Below, one piece after another: positions 46,519-55,768 of a DNA stretch of 64,000 bases (position 1 is the stretch's first letter; the number at the start of each line of letters is the position of its first letter). The stretch covers positions 2,765,001 to 2,829,000 of the forward strand of contig NZ_CP041253.1 in NCBI RefSeq assembly GCF_006575665.1, written 5' to 3'. Below the pieces are notes generated by a model. The model saw only the letters and a list, made by a program, of their open reading frames with translations, was not told the origin of the DNA and ran no database searches. Source of the stretch: Echinicola soli. Its GTDB lineage: Bacteria; Bacteroidota; Bacteroidia; Cytophagales; Cyclobacteriaceae. The translations under genes were made by a program, and so were the position numbers.

Positions 46519-49041
46519 TCAATAGGGATCGACGTCCACTACAAAACGGACCGATTTGAATTCTTTTTGGGTATTGAGATCAAAGATGATCTTCCCCATT
46601 TCATGTTTGAAAATAGCGGGGGTGTTGCCGGCTTTGTCCAGCTTTACATAGATGTCAAATAGATATTGGTTTTTGATTTTTCCTATCAAGGCTCTTTCAG
46701 GTCCCAAGATGATTTTTTTTATGGCGATTTCTTTGAGCAGGTTGGTCAGGTGACGGGAAGCTTTTTCAGCGATTTTGGATTCCTTGTGCCGGGCGGTGAT
46801 TTTAATGTTTTTGACGAATGGGGGATAGAAGAACCGCTTTCTTTCTGCCATTTCAGTAAGGTAAAATTCCGGGTAATTTCCTTGAATGACTTTTTCAAAG
46901 ACCACATTGTCTGGCCTTCTGGTCTGTACGATAACATTTCCCCTGCGATTTCGCCTGCCAGCCCGGCCGGCCACTTGGGTGATTTGCTGGAAGGCCCGTT
47001 CTCCTGACCGGAAATCCGGAAAGTAAAGGATCCGATCAGCGTCTACAATTCCCACCACCGTAACCCGGTCGAAGTCCAGCCCTTTGGTGATCATCTGGGT
47101 GCCCACCAAAATGTCTAAATTTCCCGAGGAAAATTCATCAAAGATACGTTGATAAGCGTATTTGCTCCTCGTGGTATCCAGGTCCATTCTTCCTATCCTG
47201 GCTTCAGGAAACAGCAGGGATAGGCTTTCTTCCAGCCGTTCCGTGCCGATGCCCACTGTCGTCAACTTATGGCTCCCACAAGCAGGGCAGGCACGGGGTA
47301 CTTTTTCTTTAAATCCGCAGTAATGGCAGCGCATTTCTTCGCTGTACTGGTGATAGGTGAGGTTGACATCACAGTGCTCACAATCAGGAATCCACCCACA
47401 CTCTTCGCAGGACATATAAGGTGCATAGCCACGCCTGTTCTGAAAGATCAAGATCTGTTCTTGCCGATCCAATGCTTCTTGGATTTTTTCTCTCATGATC
47501 CGTGTAAAGTCCAGCTTGAGCAGGTTTTTCTTCTTGTCGACCAGGATGTCCGCTATATGGAATTCCGGTAACTGTGCTTCCCCGAAGCGTTTGTTTAGGT
47601 GGACGTACCCGTATTTTTGTGTTCGGGCATTGTAGAAGGATTCGTAGGAAGGAGTGGCACTTCCTAGGAGGGTCTTGGACTGGTGGAGCCAAGACAGCAT
47701 GATGGCTGCATCTCGAGCCTGAAATCGCGGTGCGGGATCGAATTGCTTATAGGAAGGCTCATGCTCCTCATCGATAATGATCATCCCCAGACTGTCAAAA
47801 GGTAGAAAAATGGCTGACCTGACGCCCACCACGAAGGAAAACCGTCCACTCAGCACTCCTTGCCAGACTTCCACGCGTTCATTGTCGGAATGTTTGGAAT
47901 GGTAAATGCCCATCTCACTGCCAAAGACTTTCTGGAGCCGGCCGACGATCTGTGTGGTCAGGGCGATTTCGGGCAGCAGCAGCAAAACTTGAGAGCCACT
48001 GTCAAGCACTTCCCTGATCAGGTGGATGTATATCTCTGTTTTGCCACTTCCCGTGATCCCGTGAAGGAGCACGGTTTGCTTTTGGCCAAATTGTTCTTTG
48101 ATGCTGGATAAACCTTCTTGTTGGAAGTCTGCTAGATGGATCTCACGATCATCAGTGGGGAGGTCGTCAAACCTGCTGACGATCACTTTAAACTCTTCTA
48201 AAATCTCTTTTTTAATGAGTGTTTTGAGGGAACTGGGACTAAGCCCTGCGTCCGTAATGACTTTTTTCTCAAGCCCTTTTTCATTCTTTTCAGGGGAATG
48301 AAAAACAGGGACTTCCTGAAGATATTTCAGTAGGATTTCCTCTTGCTTGGTGCTTTTGCTCAGCTTCTCAAATAATGCTTCCAGGGCTTTTTTGGAAGTG
48401 GCGTAGGGTGCTTTGAGCTTTATCCTGTTTTCTACTTTTGGTACGTATTTTTCTTTGACCTGCTCATATACCAATACCGCTTCCTTGATGACCAGGCTTT
48501 TGATGATCAGATAACTGGATTTGATGCCCAGTAACTTCCCACAGTCTTCATAAGTGAGTTCTGCATTTTTCTCCAAAGCATCCAGGATGATTTGTTCTCG
48601 GTCATCTATCGGAAACTCAGAAGTCTCCGGGTCAAATTTCGGGTTTAATTGGACTTTACTTTCACTGCTCAGTTTTAGGCCTGAAGGGAGTGCCGCATTC
48701 ATGACTTCTCCGATCTGACAACAGTAATATTCAGCCATCCAAAACCAAAATTTGATTTGCAGGGGATTAACGACTGGTTGATCATCCAGCACTTCTAATA
48801 TTGCCTTGGTCTGATAATCTTTAGGTGGTTTTTGATGGACTTTTCCTATGACTCCCGTGAGGACTTTTTTTCGTCCAAATTGCACGATCACCCGATGCCC
48901 AATGCCGATGGATTTTTCCATTGACCTAGGGACGCGATAGGTGAACATCCGGGGAATGGGTACAGGAAGGATCACATCAGCAAAAGTAGATGGATCGGTG
49001 GTTTCGTCATGCGGTATACTATCTCCAAAAAGGTCTTCCAA
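46519..49041 (-). CDS. priA: Primosomal protein N' (replication restart helicase)
   Basis: PriA recognises stalled or D-loop forks and reloads the replicative helicase. The 840-residue protein has an N-terminal DNA-binding region and a helicase core. Walker A is GITGSGKTEIY and the DExH box is DEEHEPSYKQ. The Cys-rich zinc insert runs CEECGWIPDCEHC … CHYCGF … CPACGS, and helicase motif VI (TQVAGRAGRRNR) follows. The start is TTG at 49041, 5 bp after the preceding gene's stop, so it is likely cotranscribed with that gene. Confidence 0.95.
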   Translation of the reverse strand: MEDLFGDSIPHDETTDPSTFADVILPVPIPRMFTYRVPRSMEKSIGIGHRVIVQFGRKKVLTGVIGKVHQKPPKDYQTKAILEVLDDQPVVNPLQIKFWFWMAEYYCCQIGEVMNAALPSGLKLSSESKVQLNPKFDPETSEFPIDDREQIILDALEKNAELTYEDCGKLLGIKSSYLIIKSLVIKEAVLVYEQVKEKYVPKVENRIKLKAPYATSKKALEALFEKLSKSTKQEEILLKYLQEVPVFHSPEKNEKGLEKKVITDAGLSPSSLKTLIKKEILEEFKVIVSRFDDLPTDDREIHLADFQQEGLSSIKEQFGQKQTVLLHGITGSGKTEIYIHLIREVLDSGSQVLLLLPEIALTTQIVGRLQKVFGSEMGIYHSKHSDNERVEVWQGVLSGRFSFVVGVRSAIFLPFDSLGMIIIDEEHEPSYKQFDPAPRFQARDAAIMLSWLHQSKTLLGSATPSYESFYNARTQKYGYVHLNKRFGEAQLPEFHIADILVDKKKNLLKLDFTRIMREKIQEALDRQEQILIFQNRRGYAPYMSCEECGWIPDCEHCDVNLTYHQYSEEMRCHYCGFKEKVPRACPACGSHKLTTVGIGTERLEESLSLLFPEARIGRMDLDTTRSKYAYQRIFDEFSSGNLDILVGTQMITKGLDFDRVTVVGIVDADRILYFPDFRSGERAFQQITQVAGRAGRRNRRGNVIVQTRRPDNVVFEKVIQGNYPEFYLTEMAERKRFFYPPFVKNIKITARHKESKIAEKASRHLTNLLKEIAIKKIILGPERALIGKIKNQYLFDIYVKLDKAGNTPAIFKHEMGKIIFDLNTQKEFKSVRFVVDVDPY

Positions 49042-49046
49042 GGTAA

Positions 49047-51083
49047 TCAGTTGAGTTTTGGGAATTGGTCAATTGCTTCTGCTACCGTCGCAACAGGGCG
49101 AAGGCAGGTTTTGTCAAAACAAACGTAAATTAACGCATTTCCATTTTGATCTGCTACTTTATCCGCTAAAAGGGGTACGTCTTTTGTTTTGGTTTCTGAT
49201 ACAGCGATTACTTTTAGGGCAGGAGTAGCTTGTTGTATTTCCAATGCGAGGGACTTGGCACCCCGACCTACGATGGCTACTTCCGGGGTGCCCAGAAATT
49301 CCGATAGATAGAGATTTGCCCATTGGCTAAGGAATGCCGGATCCGAAAGTAACAATGTGCGCATCAGCCCCAGTAATTGCTGCGCCAGTTTGAGGTAATG
49401 GTCCTCGTGATAATACCTGCCCAGCTGATGGAGGTTGTTGGCCATCAGGGCGTTCGATGAAGGGATCACATTGTCAAAGATCTCCTTTTTATTTGCAATG
49501 AGTGTCTCGGAATCCGGGTTGTTGAAATAGAAAAGGCCATCCTCCTCATCGTAGAAATGTTCCAGTACAAATTCCGTTAGGCTCTTGGCTTTATGAAGCC
49601 AATGACTATCGCCAGTTAGTGGATAAAGATGGATAAATCCCTGTATGACTGCGGCATAGTCTTCCAGGAATGCCGGTGTGTATGCTTTTCCGCCTTTGTA
49701 GGAGCGGTAGAGTTGATTGCCTTGAAGCATGTGTTCCGCTATAAAAGCCCCGTTTTTGATGGCCAGGGATTTTGCCAGCGGGTTAGTTGTGGCCCAATAC
49801 GCTTGAGCCAATCCTGCTAGGGTCAGGCCGTTCCAACCGGAAATGACCTTGTCATCCAGGCCAGGAGGTGTGCGAAGGTTTCGAATTTTAAGCAGCCTTT
49901 CCTTGGTCTGTCGTATCTTTTTTGACAATTGATCCATAGAGAAGCCGTACTTTTGGGCGATTTCTGCATAAGGGCTGGTCTGGAACAGGATATTGAGACC
50001 TTTTTCCCAGTTCCCTTTTACAGTGATGTTGTAACAATCATAAAACCAAGCATCGTCATCGTCGAGTATACTTTCCAGCTCATCGTAGGTCCAAGTGTAA
50101 AACTTGCCCTCTTCTCCTTCACTATCGGCGTCCAGGGCAGCGTAAAAACCTCCTTCTTCCTGATGCATTTCTGTCTGGAGCCATTGAATGGTCTCGTTTA
50201 TTTTTTCCTTATATAATGCTTCACCGGTGAGCTGAAAAGCTTTGGCGTAAAGTGACAGCAACTGGCCATTGTCGTAGAGCATTTTTTCGAAGTGGGGAGC
50301 AAACCACTCACCATCCACTGAGTACCGGGAAAAACCCCCTCTGAGGTGATCGTAGATGCCGCCCATGCCCATTTTGCTTAGAGTAAAGAGTACATTGTCT
50401 TTTAATGCAGCGTCTCCTTTTAAGGTGGCATAACGCAGTACAAAATCCCAAACGGCTGGCATGGGGAATTTTGGAGAGCGGTTAAATCCGCCCCATTGAG
50501 AATCCATTTGACTGGCTATTTTTTGTGCCATATGGGTGAGGTCTTCGGAGGTTAGCTTGCTGCTATCATCAGAGAGGCGGTATTTTTCCCTTTCTTTTAG
50601 CTTGATACTGTTCCCAAATCCCTCAGCACTTTTTGCTAATTCATCAAAATGTTTTTCATAAGCCTCTGCGATATTTTGAAGCAGTCCTTTCCAGTTGGCA
50701 TTGGGGAAGTAGGTACCACCATAAAATGGCTTTTGGTTAGGCATTAGAAAGACATTGAGCGGCCATCCTCCTTGCAGCCCCATAGATTGGACTGCATCCA
50801 TGTAGATGTTGTCGAGATCAGGACGCTCCTCTCGATCGATTTTGATGCACACAAAGTGCTCGTTCATGATCGCGGCAGTCGCTTCATCCTCAAAGCTCTC
50901 ATGCTCCATTACATGGCACCAGTGGCAGGCAGAGTAGCCTATGGAGACGATGATGGGCTTGTTTTCCTGCTTTGCCTTATCCAGTGGTTCTGGTCCCCAA
51001 GGGTACCACTGGACAGGGTTATAGGCATGCTGGAGCAAGTAAGGGCTTTGGCTGTAAATGAGCTGATTGGCTTTCTGGGACAT
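49047..51083 (-). CDS. Thioredoxin domain-containing protein (DUF255, YyaL/SPATA20 family)
   Basis: This 678-residue protein has an N-terminal thioredoxin-like domain with the motif [14 protein letters not shown] (CHWC active-site-like pair). It is followed by a six-hairpin (alpha/alpha) barrel typical of N-acylglucosamine 2-epimerase-like enzymes, with [20 protein letters not shown] and [10 protein letters not shown]. The function is unknown; relatives occur from bacteria to animals. It has no signal peptide and is cytoplasmic. It lies 15 bp after the GSCFA gene and just before priA. Confidence 0.92.
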   Translation of the reverse strand: MSQKANQLIYSQSPYLLQHAYNPVQWYPWGPEPLDKAKQENKPIIVSIGYSACHWCHVMEHESFEDEATAAIMNEHFVCIKIDREERPDLDNIYMDAVQSMGLQGGWPLNVFLMPNQKPFYGGTYFPNANWKGLLQNIAEAYEKHFDELAKSAEGFGNSIKLKEREKYRLSDDSSKLTSEDLTHMAQKIASQMDSQWGGFNRSPKFPMPAVWDFVLRYATLKGDAALKDNVLFTLSKMGMGGIYDHLRGGFSRYSVDGEWFAPHFEKMLYDNGQLLSLYAKAFQLTGEALYKEKINETIQWLQTEMHQEEGGFYAALDADSEGEEGKFYTWTYDELESILDDDDAWFYDCYNITVKGNWEKGLNILFQTSPYAEIAQKYGFSMDQLSKKIRQTKERLLKIRNLRTPPGLDDKVISGWNGLTLAGLAQAYWATTNPLAKSLAIKNGAFIAEHMLQGNQLYRSYKGGKAYTPAFLEDYAAVIQGFIHLYPLTGDSHWLHKAKSLTEFVLEHFYDEEDGLFYFNNPDSETLIANKKEIFDNVIPSSNALMANNLHQLGRYYHEDHYLKLAQQLLGLMRTLLLSDPAFLSQWANLYLSEFLGTPEVAIVGRGAKSLALEIQQATPALKVIAVSETKTKDVPLLADKVADQNGNALIYVCFDKTCLRPVATVAEAIDQFPKLN

Positions 51084-51098
51084 GGAAATGTGGGTTTG

Positions 51099-52079
51099 TT
51101 AAAAAGATAAAAGCTGGTCATTTACCTGCTTGATCTCTTTGGTGAAATCAAATTCAGCGGGCATTTGTTCCATTTTTCTTAGAAGATTTTGAAGGAATTT
51201 TTGGTGCGCTGCACTGGATGGGTTAAATGGCCTGTGTGCCAAGGCCTTTTTGATGTCCATGATGTTTTCGGCTTGTTTCCGGGCTGCGGGGGAAAGGTAG
51301 CTATGGGAGAATTTCTCCCAGATATATACCTCCGCTTGTGTGGATGGATGGATGAGGTCGTCTTTATAAAAACGATAATCCCTGAGTTCGTCCATCATGA
51401 TTTCATAGCTGGGAAAATAACAAAGGTTTTCATGCACATTGACCAGTTCGTCACAGGCTACCCTTAAGATGGATTTGCTGAGTTGATTTTCGGGAATGCC
51501 ATCCTTGGTATGCCGCACCGGACTGACGGTCAATACAATGTTTAGATCAGGGTTCATTTCTTTTAACCTATGGTGAGTTCTGGAAAAGGCCTTTTTTATT
51601 TCATCCACGCTAAGTGTCTTTTTTTTGAATTCCTTAGCTGGCTGCTTATGACAGTTGGATACGATCATGCCAGACGACCGGTGCTCATAGACATTAGCGG
51701 TGCCAAAAGTAATGACGAGCAAAGATGCGGTGGATAACATTTCTTTCGTAACGCGACATTGTGCTTCCAAGAAGCTTTTTAGTTCGTCTTTAGTGTTTCC
51801 AGAGATGGATGAATGACAAGAATAATGCAAGTGTCTGGCGTCATGTTCCAAAAAAAGTGCCTCAGGAAAGTTTGGTTCTCCCAGAGCGATATCGATGAGC
51901 TGGAGTAGTGACAAGGGATTAAATAGTGTGCCAAAAGGATTGTCCAGTACCTTGAATTTCCGCTCCTTTAGTTTTTGTCCAATGACTGTGGAAAAGCATG
52001 ACCCAATAGTCATCACCGAAGATGAATGATCTATCGGGCAGGGATGAAATGGAATGTCAAAATTGGTTTGTAACTGCAT
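51099..52079 (-). CDS. GSCFA domain-containing protein
   Basis: This 326-residue protein carries the defining GSCFA signature in TIGSCFSTVIG (residues 24-34), where Ser is the expected SGNH-like nucleophile. It also has later segments of the fold (LVITFGTANVYEH, VLTVSPVRHTKDG, DLIHPSTQAEVYIW with the Asp-x-x-His pair). GSCFA proteins are SGNH/GDSL-like hydrolases of unknown substrate, widespread in Bacteroidota. It leads the GSCFA-thioredoxin-priA cluster. A -7-like box ends only 4 bp before its ATG. Confidence 0.9.
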   Translation of the reverse strand: MQLQTNFDIPFHPCPIDHSSSVMTIGSCFSTVIGQKLKERKFKVLDNPFGTLFNPLSLLQLIDIALGEPNFPEALFLEHDARHLHYSCHSSISGNTKDELKSFLEAQCRVTKEMLSTASLLVITFGTANVYEHRSSGMIVSNCHKQPAKEFKKKTLSVDEIKKAFSRTHHRLKEMNPDLNIVLTVSPVRHTKDGIPENQLSKSILRVACDELVNVHENLCYFPSYEIMMDELRDYRFYKDDLIHPSTQAEVYIWEKFSHSYLSPAARKQAENIMDIKKALAHRPFNPSSAAHQKFLQNLLRKMEQMPAEFDFTKEIKQVNDQLLSF

Positions 52080-52273
52080 AGAACGAAATTAGCGAAATTG
52101 TGCCAATGATCGAGCAATAGGTCGTTGATCAGTGAAGTTTTATGTGTATGTTTATAAAAAGTTATTTTTGTTATTGATTTAGTGAAAATAAATTAGGTTC
52201 GTTGATAGTTTGTTTTCAGAAGGCTATTTTTAGTGAATAAAAGGAAGAGATTTTTAAACAAACCATATTGACC

Positions 52274-52522
52274 ATGAAAACACTTACTTTAGAGAAAACC
52301 GTAGAAGCAACCGTTGAAAAATTGCAAAGGCTTAAAATCCAAGATCAACTGATAGCAGAGCTACAGTGGTGTTTGGGGAGTTTTCGAAACGATCAGAATC
52401 CTGCTGGGCTGATTGAGAAGAGTTCCGTAGCACTGGAAGCCCTGAGAGCTGAAAAGGAAAGGAACAGTAGGGCCGTTTCCAAGAAGCTGATCGAAGACTT
52501 GGAGAAGGTCGCTTCGGCCTGA
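52274..52522 (+). CDS. Small hypothetical protein
   Basis: This 82-residue protein is encoded from the ATG at 52274 (a TTG two codons earlier is in frame). It is almost wholly alpha-helical and charged, with VEATVEKLQRLKIQDQ and EALRAEKERNSRA. There is no signal peptide, and one Cys lies in ELQWCLG. I do not recognise it. It stands alone on the plus strand between two minus-strand operons, with a 190-bp AT-rich upstream gap that could hold a promoter. Confidence 0.55.
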   Translation: MKTLTLEKTVEATVEKLQRLKIQDQLIAELQWCLGSFRNDQNPAGLIEKSSVALEALRAEKERNSRAVSKKLIEDLEKVASA

Positions 52523-52688
52523 TTTATTTGAAGTGGTAAAAAAAGCTGATTTTACGCATTGCTACCAAAAATAAGAATACTCAGCGAATTGCTTTGTTTC
52601 GGGCAATAATCGGTATATAAAATCCGTGTAATCCGTGAATTTTCTTCCCAAGGAGCTTGATTGATTTCCAGTACTATTCCGGATAATC

Positions 52689-52726
52689 AAAAAAAACAGG
52701 GCTATCCGCCTAAGGAGGATAGCCCT
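52689..52726 (-). terminator. Rho-independent terminator of rpsF-rpsR-rplI
   Basis: A perfect 10-bp stem AGGGCTATCC/GGATAGCCCT (52698-52707 and 52717-52726) is followed on the minus strand by a T run (52689-52696). Confidence 0.9.
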
Positions 52727-52756
52727 AAATATTGATCTCTAAATCGAAATGCAGGC

Positions 52757-53200
52757 TTATTCAGCTACTACTTCGAATTTAACCTCAGTTTTTACTTCTC
52801 TGTGAAGATCTACTTCAGCTACATATTCACCGGCACCGGTTACAGGCGTGCTGATAGCGATTTTCTTTCTATCTACTTCCACCCCTTTTTCTGCAAGGGA
52901 ATCGGAGATTTGAAGGGTAGTTACTTTACCGAAGATTTTTCCTGAGTCGCCGATTTTGGCTTTGATTTCCAGTTTGATACCTTCGATCTTGGCCGCTAGC
53001 TCTTCAGCTGCAGTTTTGATTTTTTCTGCTTTGTGAGCTGCCTGCTTGATGTTTTCTTCAAGGATTCTCTTGTTAGAAACTGTGGCCAATACCGCAAAAC
53101 CTTGAGGGATAAGGTAATTTCTTCCGTATCCTGGTTTTACAGTAACTAGATCATTCTTATAGCCAAGTCCTTTTATGTCTGTTTTTAAGATAACGTCCAT
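52757..53200 (-). CDS. rplI: 50S ribosomal protein bL9
   Basis: Ribosomal protein bL9 has 147 residues. The N-terminal RNA-binding domain begins MDVILKTDIKGLGYKNDLVTVKPGYGRNYLIP (signature GYGRNYLIP), then a long connecting helix and a C-terminal domain. It is the last gene of the bS6-bS18-bL9 operon and starts 45 bp after rpsR. A strong terminator follows. Confidence 0.97.
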   Translation of the reverse strand: MDVILKTDIKGLGYKNDLVTVKPGYGRNYLIPQGFAVLATVSNKRILEENIKQAAHKAEKIKTAAEELAAKIEGIKLEIKAKIGDSGKIFGKVTTLQISDSLAEKGVEVDRKKIAISTPVTGAGEYVAEVDLHREVKTEVKFEVVAE

Positions 53201-53245
53201 TGTAGTTGTCTAAATTTATTAAGTATTGAATAGAACAGGGCCGGA

Positions 53246-53497
53246 TTATTTCAATCCGTCAGTTACATAAGGTAACAAGGCCAAATGTCTGGCTTTTTTA
53301 ATGGCGTTGGCCACTTTTCTCTGGTATTTCGCAGAGTTTCCTGTAAGTCTTCTAGGAAGGATTTTACCTTGCTCATTTACAAACTTCAATAAGAAGTTAG
53401 GGTCTTTGTAATCAATGTACTTGATGCCCATTTTCTTGAATCGGCAGTACTTCTTCTTATTTTGTTCTCTGTTGATTGGTTCGTTCTTAAGTGTCAT
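53246..53497 (-). CDS. rpsR: 30S ribosomal protein bS18
   Basis: Ribosomal protein bS18 has 83 residues with the signatures [31 protein letters not shown] and ARHLALLPY. It overlaps rpsF by 4 bp. In Bacteroidetes ribosomes (shown in Flavobacterium johnsoniae), bS18 with bS6 and bS21 sequesters the anti-Shine-Dalgarno end of 16S rRNA. This agrees with the scarcity of Shine-Dalgarno sites here. No ssb or priB gene lies between rpsF and rpsR, unlike many other phyla. Confidence 0.97.
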   Translation of the reverse strand: MTLKNEPINREQNKKKYCRFKKMGIKYIDYKDPNFLLKFVNEQGKILPRRLTGNSAKYQRKVANAIKKARHLALLPYVTDGLK

Positions 53498-53865
53498 TTT
53501 GCAGCCTCCTCTTTAGTTTCAGTTTTTTTGTTGAATTCACCTTTTCTTCTTCTCTCGGCATAGGCAATAGCATGCTTATCCAATACAGTAGTCAAGAAAC
53601 GCATTACTTTTTCGTCCCTTCTGATCTCGATTTCAAACTTCTTGATCAAAGTAGGCAAGCTTTTGAATTCTACCATTACGTAGAAACCAGTGCTTTTCTT
53701 CTCGATTGGATAGGCCATCTTCTTAAGACCCCAATTTTCAACATTAATAATTTCTGCTCCCTCTTCTTTTAACAAGTTCACGAACTTGTCAACGGTATCC
53801 TTCATCTGAACATCAGACAAAACGGGAGTTAAAATGAATACCGTTTCGTAATTTCTTTGGAACAT
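53494..53865 (-). CDS. rpsF: 30S ribosomal protein bS6
   Basis: Ribosomal protein bS6 has 123 residues with [14 protein letters not shown] and the [19 protein letters not shown] core. The C-terminal tail ([15 protein letters not shown]) is charged and slightly extended. It pairs with bS18 on the platform of the 30S subunit and heads the operon. A close match to the Bacteroidetes promoter lies about 37-67 bp upstream. Confidence 0.97.
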   Translation of the reverse strand: MFQRNYETVFILTPVLSDVQMKDTVDKFVNLLKEEGAEIINVENWGLKKMAYPIEKKSTGFYVMVEFKSLPTLIKKFEIEIRRDEKVMRFLTTVLDKHAIAYAERRRKGEFNKKTETKEEAAK

Positions 53866-53901
53866 TTTAATTATTGTTTTTAGTAATTATTAAACAGATC
53901 G

Positions 53902-53932
53902 CAAAATTAAAGGTTTATTTTAATTTATCAAA
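53902..53932 (-). promoter_or_regulatory. Bacteroidetes-type promoter of rpsF operon
   Basis: On the minus strand TTTG (53932-53929) is followed after 19 bp by TAATTTTG (53909-53902), a perfect match to TTTG-N19-TAnnTTTG. The expected transcript has a leader of about 30 nt. Confidence 0.7.
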
Positions 53933-53978
53933 GTCCAATGCGCTAAATTGATGGGTTAATGCATATTTCTGGTTCAAT

Positions 53979-54097
53979 GCCGTTTAGATAAAAGCAGACA
54001 GTGACAAAGCTAATGATTGAAAAGATCCTTTCCCCATCTGTCGGGATCAGGGTAGCCTGCCTGCATGACTATCGGGGACATACGTTAACTAAACGGC
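53979..54097. repeat. Inverted repeat around a candidate dispersed element
   Basis: GCCGTTTAG (53979-53987) has a perfect inverted partner at 54089-54097. Between them are further short dyads (GATCC/GGGATC). The 340-bp gap 53866-54205 holds the rpsF promoter, this repeat and the terminator of the next gene; no ORF was found in it. Confidence 0.55.
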
Positions 54098-54131
54098 GTT
54101 AATTTCGAGTTAAAGTAAGGAGTTGTCCCTC

Positions 54132-54169
54132 AAAAAAAATCACCTGCTGACAATAATGCCTGCAGGTGA
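54132..54169 (-). terminator. Rho-independent terminator of the coiled-coil protein gene
   Basis: A stem TCACCTGC/GCAGGTGA (54140-54147 and 54162-54169) is followed by a minus-strand T8 run (54132-54139). Confidence 0.82.
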
Positions 54170-54205
54170 CGTTCAAAATTAAAATATGTCAAACGCAATG
54201 CTCGG

Positions 54206-55126
54206 TTATTTTATTTCAAAGGACTCGTTGCCAATATTGAAACCTTCACTGTATATTTTTACTTCGTAGATTCCTTCTGGATAGTCTGTTTCTTTTTGAT
54301 AAAGGTAGATGAGGCTCTTTTTCGAATTGTCATATAAGATGGCCTGCTTTGCCGTGTAGAATTCCTCACGGCCATCAATGCTGAATGTGCCAGAGCCTTT
54401 AGCAATGTCGAAAATCACTTGGTTGTTTGGGGCGACGACTTGTACGAAAATATCCCTGGATCCTGGCTCCGCGACATTGTTTTCGGTCAAATCGAATGAT
54501 ATTTTTAGCTTTTCTAAATGCCGATTACGAAAAGAACCTTCTCGCTCTTTGCCTCTTGAATTGACTGCTGCTACCGAAATGTTCTCCGCATGAAGCTTCT
54601 GGGCAATATTTACCTTTTCTTCCAACTTGTCCTGTTTTAGGTTTAGCTGTACGATGGAATCTTCAATTTCAGCCTTTGAGGTTTTTAGATCTTGGTTTTC
54701 TGTAAAAAGCTGTTGGTTTACCTGTTTTAGTTTTTCGATTTCGGTGTCCTTTTCCACAAGCACGCCAGAAAAACCATCTATTTTTTTGTTCAGTTCATTG
54801 ATTTCAGCAGCACTTCTGTTGCGATCAGTATTTCGCTCAGCTAGTAATTGCTCCTTAAGCACGACTAGTGAGTCTACATTGCCGCCCAGCTTTTTGATTT
54901 CGTTGATTCGCAGGTCCAATTGATAGGCCATGCTGTCAATACGGAGGTTGAGATCATTATTTTCTTCCGATAAAATGAGGATTTCTTCCGTCTTTTGTGA
55001 TTTATCTACACTGTCAAAGTACAGTTTTATGCCACTGAAAATAACCAAGAGAAGTAAAACAATGATCAGGATGTTTTTCCCCTTTCCATTTCTTGATGAT
55101 TTTTCTTCAGGTATATTAGTGCTCAT
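54206..55126 (-). CDS. Single-pass membrane coiled-coil protein
   Basis: This 306-residue protein has a short cytoplasmic N-terminus, one transmembrane helix (ILIIVLLLLVIFSGIKLYF, about residues 19-37) and a long coiled coil (about 45-175, many E/K/L/N heptads). A beta-rich C-terminal domain follows (about 190-306, FDLTENNVAEPGSRDIFVQV). The topology is N-in, with the bulk in the periplasm. I do not know its function; the beta domain could bind peptidoglycan or protein partners. It is monocistronic and divergent from the methyltransferase gene. Confidence 0.75.
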   Translation of the reverse strand: MSTNIPEEKSSRNGKGKNILIIVLLLLVIFSGIKLYFDSVDKSQKTEEILILSEENNDLNLRIDSMAYQLDLRINEIKKLGGNVDSLVVLKEQLLAERNTDRNRSAAEINELNKKIDGFSGVLVEKDTEIEKLKQVNQQLFTENQDLKTSKAEIEDSIVQLNLKQDKLEEKVNIAQKLHAENISVAAVNSRGKEREGSFRNRHLEKLKISFDLTENNVAEPGSRDIFVQVVAPNNQVIFDIAKGSGTFSIDGREEFYTAKQAILYDNSKKSLIYLYQKETDYPEGIYEVKIYSEGFNIGNESFEIK

Positions 55127-55168
55127 ATGTATTGTGTATTAGTCGGTTAGTGCAAACAAAATTCAATT

Positions 55169-55768
55169 ATGTATCCTTCACTTGACGAAAACTATTGGCT
55201 TAGCAGGTACCAGCAAAATCAAATTGGCTGGGATGCCGGTGAAGTAACCATTCCCCTAAAGCAATATTTAGACCAATTTCACGATTATGGAGTAGAGATT
55301 TTGATTCCGGGTGCAGGAAATGCGCATGAAGCAGCGTATGCTTTCCAAAAAGGCTTTCAGCATGTCCATGTCTTGGATATCGCCGACGAACCGCTCAATA
55401 GATTCCAACATCGATATCCGCAGTTTCCAACGGCCCATTTGCACCATGAAAACTTTTTTGATCACCGGGGTCAATATGACCTTATTTTGGAGCAAACGTT
55501 CTTTTGTGCTTTATGTCCAAATCTACGAAATGATTACGTCAAAAAAATGGCGCAGCTCTTAAAGCCTGATGGAATGCTGGTAGGGCTACTTTTTGATGTG
55601 CAGTTTGGACGGAATGAGCCTCCTTTTGGAGGTACCAAAGAAGAATATGTTAATGTGTTTTCGAATGCACTTGAAATTCTGAAATTGGAGCCATGCTACA
55701 ATTCCATTGGTCCACGAAGAGGTAAGGAGCTTTTTTTGATGGCCAAAAGACCGTCAGGTCATCAGTAG
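55169..55768 (+). CDS. SAM-dependent methyltransferase, thiopurine methyltransferase-like
   Basis: This 199-residue class I methyltransferase resembles the TPMT family. Key features are YWLSRYQQNQIGWDAGE, the SAM motif ILIPGAGNAHEA and VLDIADEP at the second strand. EQTFFCALCPNLR and LLFDVQFGRNEPPFGGT are also TPMT-like. Bacterial members act on thiols, selenium or other small nucleophiles; the substrate here is not known. Its 3' end overlaps the next, convergent methyltransferase gene by 7 bp. Confidence 0.87.
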   Translation: MYPSLDENYWLSRYQQNQIGWDAGEVTIPLKQYLDQFHDYGVEILIPGAGNAHEAAYAFQKGFQHVHVLDIADEPLNRFQHRYPQFPTAHLHHENFFDHRGQYDLILEQTFFCALCPNLRNDYVKKMAQLLKPDGMLVGLLFDVQFGRNEPPFGGTKEEYVNVFSNALEILKLEPCYNSIGPRRGKELFLMAKRPSGHQ

